DNA of 64,000 nt. Source: Pedobacter glucosidilyticus (GTDB lineage Bacteria > Bacteroidota > Bacteroidia > Sphingobacteriales > Sphingobacteriaceae). The stretch lies in NCBI RefSeq assembly GCF_002483235.1, contig NZ_DLHN01000029.1, forward strand, positions 108,070 to 172,069, given 5' to 3'. Position numbers and translations under genes: made by a program. Below the pieces are notes generated by a model. The model worked only from the letters and a program-made list of their open reading frames with translations. It was not told the origin of the DNA and searched no databases. Position 1 is the stretch's first letter. Each line of letters opens with the position of its first letter. Of the stretch, positions 24,128 through 33,140 are shown piece after piece.

Positions 24128-25393
24128 ATGAACAGATTAAAAAAATCTTTGTCAGTTTTGGGGATAAGCATCTTATTCCTAATCGTAAATGCTAACACAA
24201 GCCAAGCACAAAGTAGAAGTGTTAGTTTACAAACCTTTTATGATGAGCTTTCTTATCATGGAGATTGGATAAATAACCAAGAATATGGCTACGTTTGGCG
24301 ACCAAATGTTGGTAACGATTTCAGACCTTATTATACCAATGGAAGATGGGTAATGACAGAATATGGCAATACCTGGGTTTCTGATTATGAATGGGGTTGG
24401 GCTCCTTTCCATTATGGACGTTGGTTTTACGATAGCTATGATGGATGGATTTGGTTACCCGATACAGAATGGGGACCAGCCTGGGTAGAATGGAGAACAG
24501 GTGGCGGATATTATGGATGGGCGCCCCTGGGACCAAGAATATCTGTTAATATCAATATTGGCAGAAGATATTATCCAGACCACTATTGGGTTTTTATACC
24601 TCAAAGATGTATTTATTACCCTTCATATTATAGATATTGGGAACCAAGAAGGAACGTAGTTATTATCAGGAATACAACGATTATAAATAATGTTTATGTA
24701 AACAGAAACGTTAGATATAACAGCGGCCCCAGAGTTGAGGATGTAAGAAGAGCTACCAGACAAAATGTTACCGTATATAAAATTAATGACAGTAACAGAC
24801 CAGGCTCTGCAAGGGTAGAAAGAGGCACAGTAAATGTTTATCGCCCTCAGGTAGAAACAAGAAAAGATGCAGCGCCAAGAGCTATTGCTAATAATACTTC
24901 AAGACCATCAAGAACAGAAACAGGCACAAGACCTTCTTCTAATGATAATAGGGTTGCGGATAGAAATGAAAACAATGCCAGACCAGAACGGGTAGAAAGG
25001 CCTAGCTCTCCTGCCAGACCAGAAACAAATAACTCAACACCCTCTAGACCGGATTATAATAGCAGACCAGAGCGTGTAGAAAGACCTAGTTCTTCTGATA
25101 GGCCAGAAACAAGTAATTCCGCACCTTCCAGACCAGATTACAATAGCAGACCAGAACGGGTAGAAAGAGAAAGACCCTCTTCTACACCAACAGAAAGCAG
25201 AAGTTATCCTTCTGGGGATAATAGTAGAAGATCTTCTGGCTCAGAAAGAGCACCATCTGCTCCTCAAAGAGTAGAAAGAACATCTGCGCCAAGTTCTTCT
25301 CCTTCAAGACCATCAAGTGGCAGTAGTGAGAGAGGAAATAGCAGTAGAAGTAGTTCAGAAAACAGCTCAAGATCTGGAAGACCAAGTAGGTAA
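24128..25393 (+). CDS. Secreted DUF6600-type W/Y-rich protein with a disordered R/P/S tail
   Basis: A 421-residue protein with a signal peptide ending TSQAQSRS. Residues 35-160 are rich in Trp and Tyr with a repeated pattern (YHGDWINNQEYGYVWRP, YGNTWVSDYEWGWAPFHYG, DGWIWLPDTEWGPAWVEW, YYGWAPLGP), as in DUF6600 proteins. From about residue 255 the sequence is low complexity and disordered. Three near repeats of SRPDYNSRPERVER-type segments alternate with PSS and RPET. The C-terminus is strongly basic and Ser-rich. A cell-envelope role is inferred; the biochemical function is unknown. A strong terminator follows. Confidence 0.8.
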   Translation: MNRLKKSLSVLGISILFLIVNANTSQAQSRSVSLQTFYDELSYHGDWINNQEYGYVWRPNVGNDFRPYYTNGRWVMTEYGNTWVSDYEWGWAPFHYGRWFYDSYDGWIWLPDTEWGPAWVEWRTGGGYYGWAPLGPRISVNINIGRRYYPDHYWVFIPQRCIYYPSYYRYWEPRRNVVIIRNTTIINNVYVNRNVRYNSGPRVEDVRRATRQNVTVYKINDSNRPGSARVERGTVNVYRPQVETRKDAAPRAIANNTSRPSRTETGTRPSSNDNRVADRNENNARPERVERPSSPARPETNNSTPSRPDYNSRPERVERPSSSDRPETSNSAPSRPDYNSRPERVERERPSSTPTESRSYPSGDNSRRSSGSERAPSAPQRVERTSAPSSSPSRPSSGSSERGNSSRSSSENSSRSGRPSR

Positions 25394-25410
25394 ATACCTT
25401 ATAATTTTAT

Positions 25411-25446
25411 AAAATGGCTGTCTTTTTTAAAAAAGACAGCCATTTT
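25411..25446. terminator. Intrinsic terminator after the DUF6600 gene
   Basis: AAAATGGCTGTCTTTT (25411-25426) pairs perfectly with AAAAGACAGCCATTTT (25431-25446), and the T run continues to 25449. Confidence 0.85.
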
Positions 25447-25484
25447 TTTATGGCATCATTACAGTATTTATTATCTTTCGGGAT

Positions 25485-26300
25485 ATGACCGATTTTCTAC
25501 CTCTATTTGACCCTTTAAACCAAGCTTTGATTGATTTTCTTAAACAATTAAATGAAAAAGATTGGCAAAGAGCTACCGTTTGTAAGGGTTGGACAGTAAA
25601 AGATATTGTAGCACACCTCCTTGATACTAGCATAAGAAGATTATCATTAGGACGAGATGATTACCAACATGTACAACAAGAATTTGCTACTTATGAAGAC
25701 CTTATTGCCCATATCAACAACCTAAATAAAGAATGGGTTGCAGCGTCTAAAAGACTTAGTCCAAAAATTCTGATAGAACTGACAAGCAAATATCAAGATG
25801 AATTAATAGCTTATTTTAAGACATTAGACCCTTTTGATATGGCCCTTTTCCCGGTAACCTGGGCCGGAAAATCACACTCAGAAAATTGGTTTGATATTGC
25901 CAGAGAATACTCTGAAAGATGGCTTCATCAACAACAAATACGATTTGCTTTTAACAATCAAGAGATTTTAGACCCAAAATTCTATTCTCCATATTTAGAA
26001 ATTATTATGGAAGCTCTACCATACACCTATCAAAAAATTAACGCAGAAATAGGCAAAACAGTAGCGCTGGAAGTTGTAGGGCCTGCTGGAAAACGCTGGA
26101 CCATAACAAAAGATAAAAAGTTTTGGATTTTTGATGATGAAAATAAAGAAGCTGATGCCTTAATCTATATAGACCAACAAATAGCATGGCTTTTATTCTC
26201 TAAAGGCATTAGGGCAGAAGAAGCTGGGCAGTTTTATCAAATTCATGGCGAACGCAATTTGGCACTTCCAGTATTAAATATGCTCACCATAATGGCATAA
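25485..26300 (+). CDS. Maleylpyruvate isomerase/DinB-like N-terminal domain protein
   Basis: A 271-residue protein of the mycothiol-dependent maleylpyruvate isomerase family (DinB superfamily). The N-terminal helix bundle contains the signature KDWQRATVCKGWTVKDIVAH with LLDTSIRR and the later Y-S-E-R-W-L-H-Q-Q-Q-I-R segment supplying likely metal ligands. The C-terminal part (VALEVVGPAGKRW, ADALIYIDQQIAWLL) resembles the small SCP2-like domain of the family. Bacteroidetes do not make mycothiol, so the real substrate is unknown. It stands between two terminators and seems monocistronic. Confidence 0.8.
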   Translation: MTDFLPLFDPLNQALIDFLKQLNEKDWQRATVCKGWTVKDIVAHLLDTSIRRLSLGRDDYQHVQQEFATYEDLIAHINNLNKEWVAASKRLSPKILIELTSKYQDELIAYFKTLDPFDMALFPVTWAGKSHSENWFDIAREYSERWLHQQQIRFAFNNQEILDPKFYSPYLEIIMEALPYTYQKINAEIGKTVALEVVGPAGKRWTITKDKKFWIFDDENKEADALIYIDQQIAWLLFSKGIRAEEAGQFYQIHGERNLALPVLNMLTIMA

Positions 26301-26333
26301 AAAAAGCACCTGCTTTGGGGCAGATGCTTTTTA
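26299..26333. terminator. Bidirectional intrinsic terminator between convergent genes
   Basis: AAAAAGCACCTGC pairs with GCAGATGCTTTTT with one C-A mismatch around a TTTGGG loop. It serves both the 25485-26300 gene and the OmpA lipoprotein gene. Confidence 0.8.
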
Positions 26334-26351
26334 TAGTATATAAATAAATTT

Positions 26352-27038
26352 TTAGTTGTTAGAAGATGCTTTTGCCTCAGCTTTCATAGCTTCGTTTGCA
26401 ACAATTACAATTTCTACACGTCTGTTTTGAGATCTTCCTTCTTCTGTATCATTAGAAGCGATAGGCTCATTTTTACCTTTTCCGCTTGATTTTAAACGAC
26501 CAGTACTAACACCTTTAGAAACTGCATAAGATCTAACAGCATTTGCTCTTTCTAAAGACAATTTATCGTTAACAGCATCAGAACCAATAGCATCAGTATG
26601 ACCAATAATCATGATATCTGTATCAGGATATTTGTTTAAAGAAGCTGCTAAGTTATCTATGTTTTGTTTAGCTGCGGCTGATAAGGTTGATTTTCCAAAC
26701 TCAAATAGCAACCCAGAATCAAATTTTACAATGATACCTTCTCCAGCAGGGATAACCTCTGCACCTGGTATAGATTGCTCTAACTCTTTAGCTTGTCTAT
26801 CCATTTTTCTGCCAATAAAAGCACCTGCTGTACCACCCAAAGCACCTCCAATGATAGCACCAACGGCTGTATTACCAGCTTTGTTACCAATTAAAGCACC
26901 AATAGTACCCCCAGCAGCAGCTCCAATACCAGCACCTTTTTGTGTATTGGTTAAAGAATCACATCCTGGTAAAATGGTAGTTGCGCCAATGGCAAATGCT
27001 AATCCTAAAACAGATATTTTTAATCTTGAAGTTTTCAT
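26352..27038 (-). CDS. OmpA-family lipoprotein with glycine-zipper segment
   Basis: A 228-residue outer-membrane lipoprotein. The start at 27038 gives the signal peptide MKTSRLKISVLGLAFAIG ending at lipobox LPGC; the longer frame from 27086 would begin inside the -7 box and is rejected. After the lipobox comes a glycine-zipper region (GAGIGAAAGGTIGALIGNKAG, repeated). A C-terminal OmpA/MotB peptidoglycan-binding domain follows, with IGHTDAIGSDAVNDKLSLER and QNRRVEIVI. It probably ties the outer membrane to peptidoglycan. The gene is convergent with the preceding one and divergent from the epimerase gene. Confidence 0.92.
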   Translation of the reverse strand: MKTSRLKISVLGLAFAIGATTILPGCDSLTNTQKGAGIGAAAGGTIGALIGNKAGNTAVGAIIGGALGGTAGAFIGRKMDRQAKELEQSIPGAEVIPAGEGIIVKFDSGLLFEFGKSTLSAAAKQNIDNLAASLNKYPDTDIMIIGHTDAIGSDAVNDKLSLERANAVRSYAVSKGVSTGRLKSSGKGKNEPIASNDTEEGRSQNRRVEIVIVANEAMKAEAKASSNN

Positions 27039-27083
27039 ATTATTTATTTTGATATTTATAGTTCTATTAGTCAAAGCGAATGC

Positions 27084-27091
27084 CAAAAATA
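27084..27091 (-). promoter_or_regulatory. -7 promoter box for the OmpA lipoprotein gene
   Basis: On the minus strand this reads TATTTTTG, an exact TAnnTTTG match, 45 bases before the ATG at 27038. It overlaps the upstream in-frame ATG at 27086, which decides the start. Confidence 0.55.
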
Positions 27092-27104
27092 AAAAATTAA
27101 TTTG

Positions 27105-27923
27105 ATGGTAAGTATTTTAGGTTGCGGATGGTTGGGAATGCCTTTAGGTAAAGCCCTTATCGGTTCTGGTAAATTGGTGAAAGGGTCTACAACTAAGCCA
27201 CATAAGCTTGAAGAAATTAGCAGACAATCAATTGTATCATTTTTGATACAATTAGACGATTTGTCTAATGAAGCTGAGTTGATGGAATTTTTAGATAATG
27301 AGATATTAATTATTAACGTTCCCCCTGGCAGAAATTATATAAATGCAGATGATTATCCACATAAATTAGCTCGATTGAATACCCACATCAACCAAAGCAA
27401 TATCCAAAAAATCATTTTTGTTTCCTCTACTTCTGTTTATGAAGAAAATAATGATGTCGTATTTGAGGACAGTTCTATCAGCAAAAACCCATCGGCACAA
27501 CGCCTATTTCTGGCAGAAGAAGTATTCAGAAATAATCCTAATATCCAAACTACGGTAATAAGAATGGCTGGTTTGATTGGGCCAAACCGCCACCCCGGAA
27601 GATTTTTTGGTGGTAAAACACAAATACCTGATGGTTTAATACCTGTCAACTTGATTCATTTAGATGATTGTATTGGGATTATCGAAGAAGTTATCAAGCA
27701 AGATTATTGGAGACAAACCATCCATGCGGCGGCGCCAAGTCATCCAACAAAAAAAGAGTTTTACAGCTTAGCATCAGCTATTTATAACAATACCAAAGCA
27801 GATTTTATAGAAGAAAAAGGGAAGTTTAAAATCATTAATCCAGATAAATTGGTCAATGATTTAAATTATCAATTTAAACATCCTGATTTAATGGCGTGGC
27901 TTCTTCAAAGTCATCAAAATTAA
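27105..27923 (+). CDS. NAD-dependent epimerase/dehydratase-like protein (YeeZ-like SDR)
   Basis: A 272-residue Rossmann-fold protein of the extended short-chain dehydrogenase type. The nucleotide-binding motif VSILGCGWLGMPLG is at the very start. IIFVSSTSVYEENNDVVFED is the catalytic-strand region and contains the Ser and Tyr of the family. PVNLIHLDDCIGIIEEV is also typical. The ATG at 27105 is preferred to the TTG at 27102. Substrate unknown; YeeZ-like proteins are often annotated as nucleoside-sugar epimerases. The last 50 bases overlap the convergent DUF2452 gene. Confidence 0.85.
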   Translation: MVSILGCGWLGMPLGKALIGSGKLVKGSTTKPHKLEEISRQSIVSFLIQLDDLSNEAELMEFLDNEILIINVPPGRNYINADDYPHKLARLNTHINQSNIQKIIFVSSTSVYEENNDVVFEDSSISKNPSAQRLFLAEEVFRNNPNIQTTVIRMAGLIGPNRHPGRFFGGKTQIPDGLIPVNLIHLDDCIGIIEEVIKQDYWRQTIHAAAPSHPTKKEFYSLASAIYNNTKADFIEEKGKFKIINPDKLVNDLNYQFKHPDLMAWLLQSHQN

Positions 27924-28368
27924 GAGATGATTTATCCAAAACTTCCCAGGTATGGTCTGCTAGAAGTTTTACTGTAGAAACAAACTTTTTAAAGGTTTTA
28001 GATCTGCCCCACTCTGCAGGCGCTATCATACTTACCAAAAAGGTATTATCCTCTTTCTGATAAAGATGGTATAATTGCCCAATAACAGGCTTAAACTTCA
28101 TCTCGGCAGTATAAATCAATTCTGATATTTTTAAGCGCTCCTCAATATCCTTAACCTGCTGCATAATCAATTCGGCCTGTTTACGAAGCATGGTCATTTG
28201 CTGATTGGCCTGCATGTGCATAGACTCTACCGCGTTTGCTCTTAACTTATTTTTATCAATAGGTTTAATTACCGGAGAGCTAACCGTTAAAGGTACCGGA
28301 GAAAATTTGGCTTCACCCGTATAATAAAGAGATTTTTCCTTGCTTTGTGAAGTGCTATCCTGCTCCAT
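27874..28368 (-). CDS. DUF2452 family protein
   Basis: A 164-residue cytosolic protein with the conserved DUF2452 features: LRANAVESMHMQANQQMTML near the middle, a helical QVKDIEERL stretch, FKPVIGQLYHLYQKEDNTF and SMIAPAEWG. The family is common in Bacteroidetes and has no known function. It overlaps the convergent epimerase gene by 50 bases, with both frames clearly coding. It lies 46 bases downstream of the RlmI-like gene on the same strand and is probably cotranscribed. Confidence 0.88.
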   Translation of the reverse strand: MEQDSTSQSKEKSLYYTGEAKFSPVPLTVSSPVIKPIDKNKLRANAVESMHMQANQQMTMLRKQAELIMQQVKDIEERLKISELIYTAEMKFKPVIGQLYHLYQKEDNTFLVSMIAPAEWGRSKTFKKFVSTVKLLADHTWEVLDKSSLNFDDFEEATPLNQDV

Positions 28369-28414
28369 GTTATCTAATACTTGCTAGCAATAACTTATCT
28401 CTGCAAAAAAAGTT

Positions 28415-29602
28415 TTAATAAACTCTGCAAAATAAGCCTTTCAGGTACTCGCCTTCGCTAAAAGAAATCCTAACGGGGTGATCCTCCGGCTGGCAAAACT
28501 GATGTATAATTTGAACTTCTTTACCAGCATCAAGCGCTGCCCAAGCAATTACTTGCTTAAAAGTTTCGATATCCATAGCTCCAGAACAACTAAAAGTAGC
28601 TAATAAACCGCCTTTTTTAAGAACTTGCATACCTAAGCGATTTAAATCTTTATAGGCTCTGGCTGCCCTATCTAAAGAAGAGCGAGAAGGTGCATATTTA
28701 GGTGGGTCTAGCACAACAATATCAAAAGTTTCACCTTCCTCTTTTAATATCCTCAGGTATTTATTCACATCAGACTGTATAGCAACAGCTTTCCCTTCAT
28801 CAAACTGGTTAAGTTGGATATTCTTTTTTAAAGTTTCTACCGCCAAAGCAGAACTATCTACCGCAGTAACAGAAGCAGCATCATTTAACAAAGCATTTAA
28901 AGTAAAACCTCCGCTATAGCTAAAACAATCTAAAACATTTTTACCGGTAGCATAAGAAGCTACTATTCTTCTATTATCACGTTGATCACAATAAAAACCA
29001 GATTTTTGTCCCTCTAAAATATTGATCAGGTATTTAACACCATTCTCTTTAACTTCTACAAAATCGGGTGGTAAGGCTCCCCAAAGTAAAGTACCATGTT
29101 GAGTTTGCAAGCCATCATGCGCTCTGGCAGAAGCATCACTTTTATCAATAATACCTTTAACATTTAACAATGTTGATAAAGTATTCACGATGGTTTCTTT
29201 TACTTGCTCTATGCCACTGGTAAGGATTTGCAAGGCCAGATAATCTCCAAACCTATCTACTATAAGACCAGGTAAATAATCAGCCTCGCTAAAAATTAAC
29301 CTACATGTGGTAGTATCATCATTTTGCAAATGCTCACGAGCTTTAATGGCAGCTTCAATTTTAGTTTTCCACCACTGCTCATCTATGGTAGCGTTTTCAT
29401 CCCAATCTAATAATCTTACGGCAACTCTAGACTGGTCGTTATAATATCCATAAGCTAAAAAATCAGCATCAGCATCTAAAACCTTAACCACATCGCCATT
29501 TTGTGGTTTGCCTTTAACCTGTGCCAATGCGCCAGAAAATACCCAAGGATGTCTTTGTAAAACAGCTTTTTCTTTAGTCTTTTTTAGAATAATATCTACC
29601 AT
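28415..29602 (-). CDS. rlmI: Class I SAM-dependent rRNA methyltransferase, RlmI-like
   Basis: A 395-residue protein with the RlmI/RlmK layout: an N-terminal PUA domain (LQRHPWVFSGALAQVKG, GYYNDQSRVAVRLLD), a central domain, and a C-terminal Rossmann methyltransferase domain. SAM-binding motif: NVLDCFSYSGGFTLNALL. Catalytic-type motif: FDIVVLDPPKYAPSR. E. coli RlmI makes m5C1962 in 23S rRNA. The ATG at 29602 is used instead of the earlier TTG at 29611, since it starts MVDIILKKTKEKAV like homologs. Confidence 0.9.
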   Translation of the reverse strand: MVDIILKKTKEKAVLQRHPWVFSGALAQVKGKPQNGDVVKVLDADADFLAYGYYNDQSRVAVRLLDWDENATIDEQWWKTKIEAAIKAREHLQNDDTTTCRLIFSEADYLPGLIVDRFGDYLALQILTSGIEQVKETIVNTLSTLLNVKGIIDKSDASARAHDGLQTQHGTLLWGALPPDFVEVKENGVKYLINILEGQKSGFYCDQRDNRRIVASYATGKNVLDCFSYSGGFTLNALLNDAASVTAVDSSALAVETLKKNIQLNQFDEGKAVAIQSDVNKYLRILKEEGETFDIVVLDPPKYAPSRSSLDRAARAYKDLNRLGMQVLKKGGLLATFSCSGAMDIETFKQVIAWAALDAGKEVQIIHQFCQPEDHPVRISFSEGEYLKGLFCRVY

Positions 29603-29726
29603 AGTGCGCAAAAATACTTAAAGAGATTGATAATGCTTTAAATTAGGGAACATTACATTTTACAGATAAAATAGAACTTATGAGGAACTACTTTTGTTAA
29701 AGAACAGAGAAATAAATTGATAAGAG

Positions 29727-30887
29727 ATGTTAAATTTTGAGTTTAAAAATCCTACCAAAATACTTTTTGGCAAAGGACAAATAGCCAACCTAAGTAAAGA
29801 AATACCCGCAAATGCTAAAATTTTAATGGTTTATGGCGGTGGAAGCATCAAAAGCAATGGTGTATACCAACAAGTTAACCAAGCTTTGGAAGGTTTTGAT
29901 GTGATAGAATTTGGTGGTGTACCTGCAAATCCAGAATATGCGGTATTACTCGAAGCCTTAGCCATCATAAAAAAAGAAAACATAAGCTATATTTTAGCCG
30001 TTGGCGGAGGCTCTGTAATAGATGGTGTTAAATTTCTGGCATCAGCCGCTTTATATGAAGGCGATGAACCTTGGGATATTTTAGCCAAGGGCATCAGAAC
30101 AGAAGTTGCTTTACCATTTGGTACGGTTCTAACTTTACCTGCAACAGGCTCTGAAATGAACTCGGGCTCGGTTATATCCAGAGCAGAAACAAAAGAAAAA
30201 CTAGCGATGGGAGGCCCAGGCTTGTTTCCTGCTTTTTCTATTTTAGACCCCGAGGTTATTAAATCTATCCCGCAAAGGCAAATTGCGAACGGCATAACCG
30301 ATGCCTATACGCATGTTTTAGAGCAATATATGACTTACCCTATTGGCGCATGCTTGCAAGATAGATTTGCTGAAAGTATCATGCAAACTTTAATAGAAGT
30401 GGCTCCAAAAGTAATGGTTAACCCCGCTGATTATACCGCTGCGGCAGATTTTATGTGGTGCTGTACTATGGCCTTAAACGGTTTAATACAAAAAGGTGTA
30501 CCAACAGACTGGGCGGTACATGCCATGGGGCATGAACTTACCGCTTTATACGGAATAGACCACGCCAGAACTTTAGCTATTATAGCGCCTAGCCATTACC
30601 GATACCATTTAGCACAGAAAAAAGAGAAATTAGCCCAATATGCAGAACGCGTTTGGGGTATCGAAGAAGGCTCTGTGGAAGAAAAAGCCAATCAAGCGAT
30701 AGTTAAAACTGAAGAATTTTTCCATTCTTTAGGAATAAAAACTAAATTATCAGAGTATACTGAAGCCTATGAAGGAACTGCAGAAAGCATTGAGGAGAGA
30801 TTTAATACGAGAGGCTGGAAAGCCCTAGGCGAACATAAAGCTATTACGCCAGCAGATGTTGCCAAAATTGTAAGCATGAGTTATTAA
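29727..30887 (+). CDS. Iron-containing alcohol dehydrogenase, YqhD/BDH-like
   Basis: A 386-residue metal-dependent aldehyde/alcohol oxidoreductase, probably NADP-linked. The nucleotide loop is AVGGGSVIDGVKF around residues 91-103. Metal ligands lie in ANGITDAYTHVLEQY and in WAVHAMGHELTALYGIDHAR, giving the usual Asp-His-His-His set. TLPATGSEMNSGSVISR is another family motif. It is one base from anmK, so the two share a transcript, an unexplained pairing. Confidence 0.92.
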   Translation: MLNFEFKNPTKILFGKGQIANLSKEIPANAKILMVYGGGSIKSNGVYQQVNQALEGFDVIEFGGVPANPEYAVLLEALAIIKKENISYILAVGGGSVIDGVKFLASAALYEGDEPWDILAKGIRTEVALPFGTVLTLPATGSEMNSGSVISRAETKEKLAMGGPGLFPAFSILDPEVIKSIPQRQIANGITDAYTHVLEQYMTYPIGACLQDRFAESIMQTLIEVAPKVMVNPADYTAAADFMWCCTMALNGLIQKGVPTDWAVHAMGHELTALYGIDHARTLAIIAPSHYRYHLAQKKEKLAQYAERVWGIEEGSVEEKANQAIVKTEEFFHSLGIKTKLSEYTEAYEGTAESIEERFNTRGWKALGEHKAITPADVAKIVSMSY

Positions 30888-30888
30888 G

Positions 30889-32094
30889 ATGAATAAAAAT
30901 TTAGAGAAGCTTTTCAAAATTGCTCAAAAAGAAGAGAGAATTATTCTCGGCCTCATGTCTGGAACGTCTTTAGACGGCTTAGATATGGCTTTATGCAAAT
31001 TTAAAGGTACTGGTTTAAGTACCTCGGTAGAAATCCTGCATTTTGAAACTTGCGCTTATGAAAGCTCTTTTAAAGAAGCTATTAAACAAGTTTTCTCTAA
31101 AAAAACGGTCGACTTAGAATTGCTATGCTTATTAAATGCGCAAATAGCCAGACAACATGCTGAAATTATAAACCAAACTTTAAAAAAATGGGGCTATACT
31201 TCAAATGATGTAGATGCTATTGCCAGTCATGGTCAAACGGTTTACCATGCACCTAAAATCAAGCATCAACTTAACAACTATCCTGATGCGACTTTGCAAA
31301 TTGGTGATGGTGATCATTTAGCACATTTAACAGGTATTATCACGCTGAGTGATTTCAGACAAAAAAATATAGCAGCAGGAGCAGAAGGCGCTCCGCTTGC
31401 TGTTTATGGAGATTATTTACTTTTTGCTGATGAAGAAATAGATAGAATTTTATTGAATATTGGTGGTATAGCTAATTTTACTTATTTGCCAGCGAAAAGA
31501 AAAGCAGAAAATATTTTCTCTACCGATGTTGGTCCTGGAAACACCATTTTAGACCAATATATGATGCAAAAATTCAATTTGTATTTTGATGAGGATGCCA
31601 AATATGCTAAAAAAGGAATATGCAATCATGATTTATTAGAGGCTTTATTAGCTGATGATTTTTTCACCAACCCTATTCCAAAAAGCACTGGACCAGAGCA
31701 TTTTAATCTAGTTTATTTAAATGAGGCACAACAAAAAAGTAATACCAGCTATTTAAAAGCAGAAGATGTTTTGGCAACCTTATGCGAATTTACTGCCATG
31801 GGTATTGTTAAAGCTATTCGAGATAACATCAGCGTAAGCGGAGAAATAGAAATTTTGATAAGTGGCGGCGGTATGCATAACCCACTTTTGGTAGAGCGCT
31901 TGATACATCATTTACCAAATCTTACTTTTATAAACATGCAAGAGGTTTTGGGTATTAACCCCGATGCTAAAGAGGCTTTATTATTTGCTTTATTGGCTAA
32001 TGAAACTTTGTGTGGCCAGCCTGATGAATATGACTTCCCCAATCAAGAGAAATTACCAAAAATTAGCATGGGAAAACTGAGTTTTCCTCAATAA
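30889..32094 (+). CDS. anmK: Anhydro-N-acetylmuramic acid kinase
   Basis: Phosphorylates 1,6-anhydro-MurNAc with ring opening during peptidoglycan recycling. The 401-residue protein has the phosphate-binding start LGLMSGTSLDGLDMALCKFKG, the motif ASHGQTVYHAPK, FSTDVGPGNTILDQYM and the C-terminal ISGGGMHNPLLVERL. It is translated from directly after the alcohol dehydrogenase and closed by a strong terminator that overlaps its stop codon. Confidence 0.95.
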   Translation: MNKNLEKLFKIAQKEERIILGLMSGTSLDGLDMALCKFKGTGLSTSVEILHFETCAYESSFKEAIKQVFSKKTVDLELLCLLNAQIARQHAEIINQTLKKWGYTSNDVDAIASHGQTVYHAPKIKHQLNNYPDATLQIGDGDHLAHLTGIITLSDFRQKNIAAGAEGAPLAVYGDYLLFADEEIDRILLNIGGIANFTYLPAKRKAENIFSTDVGPGNTILDQYMMQKFNLYFDEDAKYAKKGICNHDLLEALLADDFFTNPIPKSTGPEHFNLVYLNEAQQKSNTSYLKAEDVLATLCEFTAMGIVKAIRDNISVSGEIEILISGGGMHNPLLVERLIHHLPNLTFINMQEVLGINPDAKEALLFALLANETLCGQPDEYDFPNQEKLPKISMGKLSFPQ

Positions 32095-32129
32095 AAAAGC
32101 CGATTTTGAATATCAAAATCGGCTTTTTT
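32093..32129. terminator. Bidirectional intrinsic terminator after anmK
   Basis: AAAAAAGCCGATTTTGA and TCAAAATCGGCTTTTTT pair perfectly over 17 bp around an ATA loop. It serves anmK and the convergent porin gene. Confidence 0.9.
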
Positions 32130-32145
32130 ATGTTAGTTTATTTTA

Positions 32146-32739
32146 TTAAAAAATCTTAAACCCTAAGCTTAGGTGTAACAAACTTTGTTTTAATCCATCA
32201 TTTTTATTGATGTCTTGTAAACTGGTCTCATATCTTAAATCAACAGACAAGTTACCAACATCAACACCGGCACCAGCTTGTAGGTTGGTTACAAAATCTC
32301 TGTATCTATAAAAATCCGGATCAATAGCTTGCGAAAAATTATCATCATCCGTATTTAAATTAAACTGAAAAGCAGGACCAGCCATCAACCTAAAGTTTAG
32401 TTTATCACCCCCTATTTTAGCACCTAGTAATAAAGGAACATCTAAAGTTGTAAATCTGGCTTCACCGCTTTGTACCACAGTGTTGCCGCCAACGGTTGAT
32501 CGGAATTCAAAATCAGATCCTTTAGACCCAATATAAAGCTCGGGTTGCAAGTAGAAATTACCACCAATTCTAGACCATAAACCTAGTTGATAACCCAAAA
32601 TTCCAGATTCATCAATCTCTTGATTTTCTGCTTTAATGGTGGAGTAATTTAAACCTCCTTTTATTCCTAGATTAAACTGAGCGAAAGAGCTACTTGCACA
32701 TAGCAGGGCAAATAAACTCAAGAATAGTATTTTTTTCAT
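32146..32739 (-). CDS. Porin-family outer-membrane beta-barrel protein (PorT-like)
   Basis: A 197-residue protein with signal peptide MKKILFLSLFALLCASSSFA and an eight-strand-type barrel. The first strand is NLGIKGGLNYSTIKA, followed by LQPELYIGSKGSDF, DVPLLLGAKIGG, LRLMAGPAFQF and AGAGVDVGNLSVDLRYE, ending in an aromatic-type LHLSLGFKIF. This is the small outer-membrane barrel family widespread in Bacteroidetes. Specific role unknown. Confidence 0.85.
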   Translation of the reverse strand: MKKILFLSLFALLCASSSFAQFNLGIKGGLNYSTIKAENQEIDESGILGYQLGLWSRIGGNFYLQPELYIGSKGSDFEFRSTVGGNTVVQSGEARFTTLDVPLLLGAKIGGDKLNFRLMAGPAFQFNLNTDDDNFSQAIDPDFYRYRDFVTNLQAGAGVDVGNLSVDLRYETSLQDINKNDGLKQSLLHLSLGFKIF

Positions 32740-32846
32740 TTTCGTTTTTTTAATTTGTTGTAAGCCCTAACACAAATTGGACCAAATTATTGTTTGTATT
32801 TCTAAATAATGATAGGGAAATCCCTTTACAATTAAGTACATTATTC

Positions 32847-32854
32847 TATTTTTG
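32847..32854 (+). promoter_or_regulatory. -7 promoter box for the CsbD-like gene
   Basis: TATTTTTG matches TAnnTTTG, 16 bases before the ATG at 32871. It lies inside the longer frame that opens at 32790 and therefore excludes that longer start. Confidence 0.5.
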
Positions 32855-32870
32855 TATCAAATATAAAACC

Positions 32871-33086
32871 ATGGCAGAGATTACAATAGCTATAAAAGAT
32901 TGGGACAGGCTAAAAATAAAGCTAAAAAGAAAATACAATCATTTAACAGATGATGACCTGGTTTTTGCACCTGGCAAAGAGGATGACCTCATCAATCATC
33001 TGCAAGAAAGACTGCATAGAAATAGAGAATATGTGGTTTTTACACTTAAAAAAGGTTTAATCAACATAGATAATAACAGACTTTAA
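32871..33086 (+). CDS. CsbD-like stress protein
   Basis: A 71-residue cytosolic protein. DWDRLKIKLKRKYNHLTDDD followed by LVFAPGKEDDLINHLQERL is the CsbD pattern (W..LK.K.K.K...LTDDDL....GK...L...LQ). CsbD proteins are induced by general stress in Bacillus; the mechanism is unknown. The start at 32871 gives the usual family length and fits the promoter box. A long perfect hairpin at 33083-33128 begins in its stop codon region. Confidence 0.82.
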   Translation: MAEITIAIKDWDRLKIKLKRKYNHLTDDDLVFAPGKEDDLINHLQERLHRNREYVVFTLKKGLINIDNNRL

Positions 33087-33128
33087 CAAAAAAGAGGTTT
33101 GATTAAAAATCAAACCTCTTTTTTGTTA
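33083..33128. terminator. Bidirectional terminator with a perfect 20-bp stem
   Basis: The arm at 33083-33102 (starts TTAACAAAAAAGAGG) pairs perfectly with the arm ending at 33128 (ends CCTCTTTTTTGTTAA). It sits between the convergent CsbD-like and barrel-protein genes and includes the CsbD stop codon. Confidence 0.9.
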
Positions 33129-33140
33129 AAAAATCACCTG

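Noticed and set aside
27039..27086. Longer N-terminus of the OmpA lipoprotein (start at 27086)
   Set aside because: The ATG lies within the -7 box and would put a soluble segment ahead of the signal peptide.
32790..32870. Longer N-terminus of the CsbD-like gene
   Set aside because: It spans the -7 box and is absent from the family.
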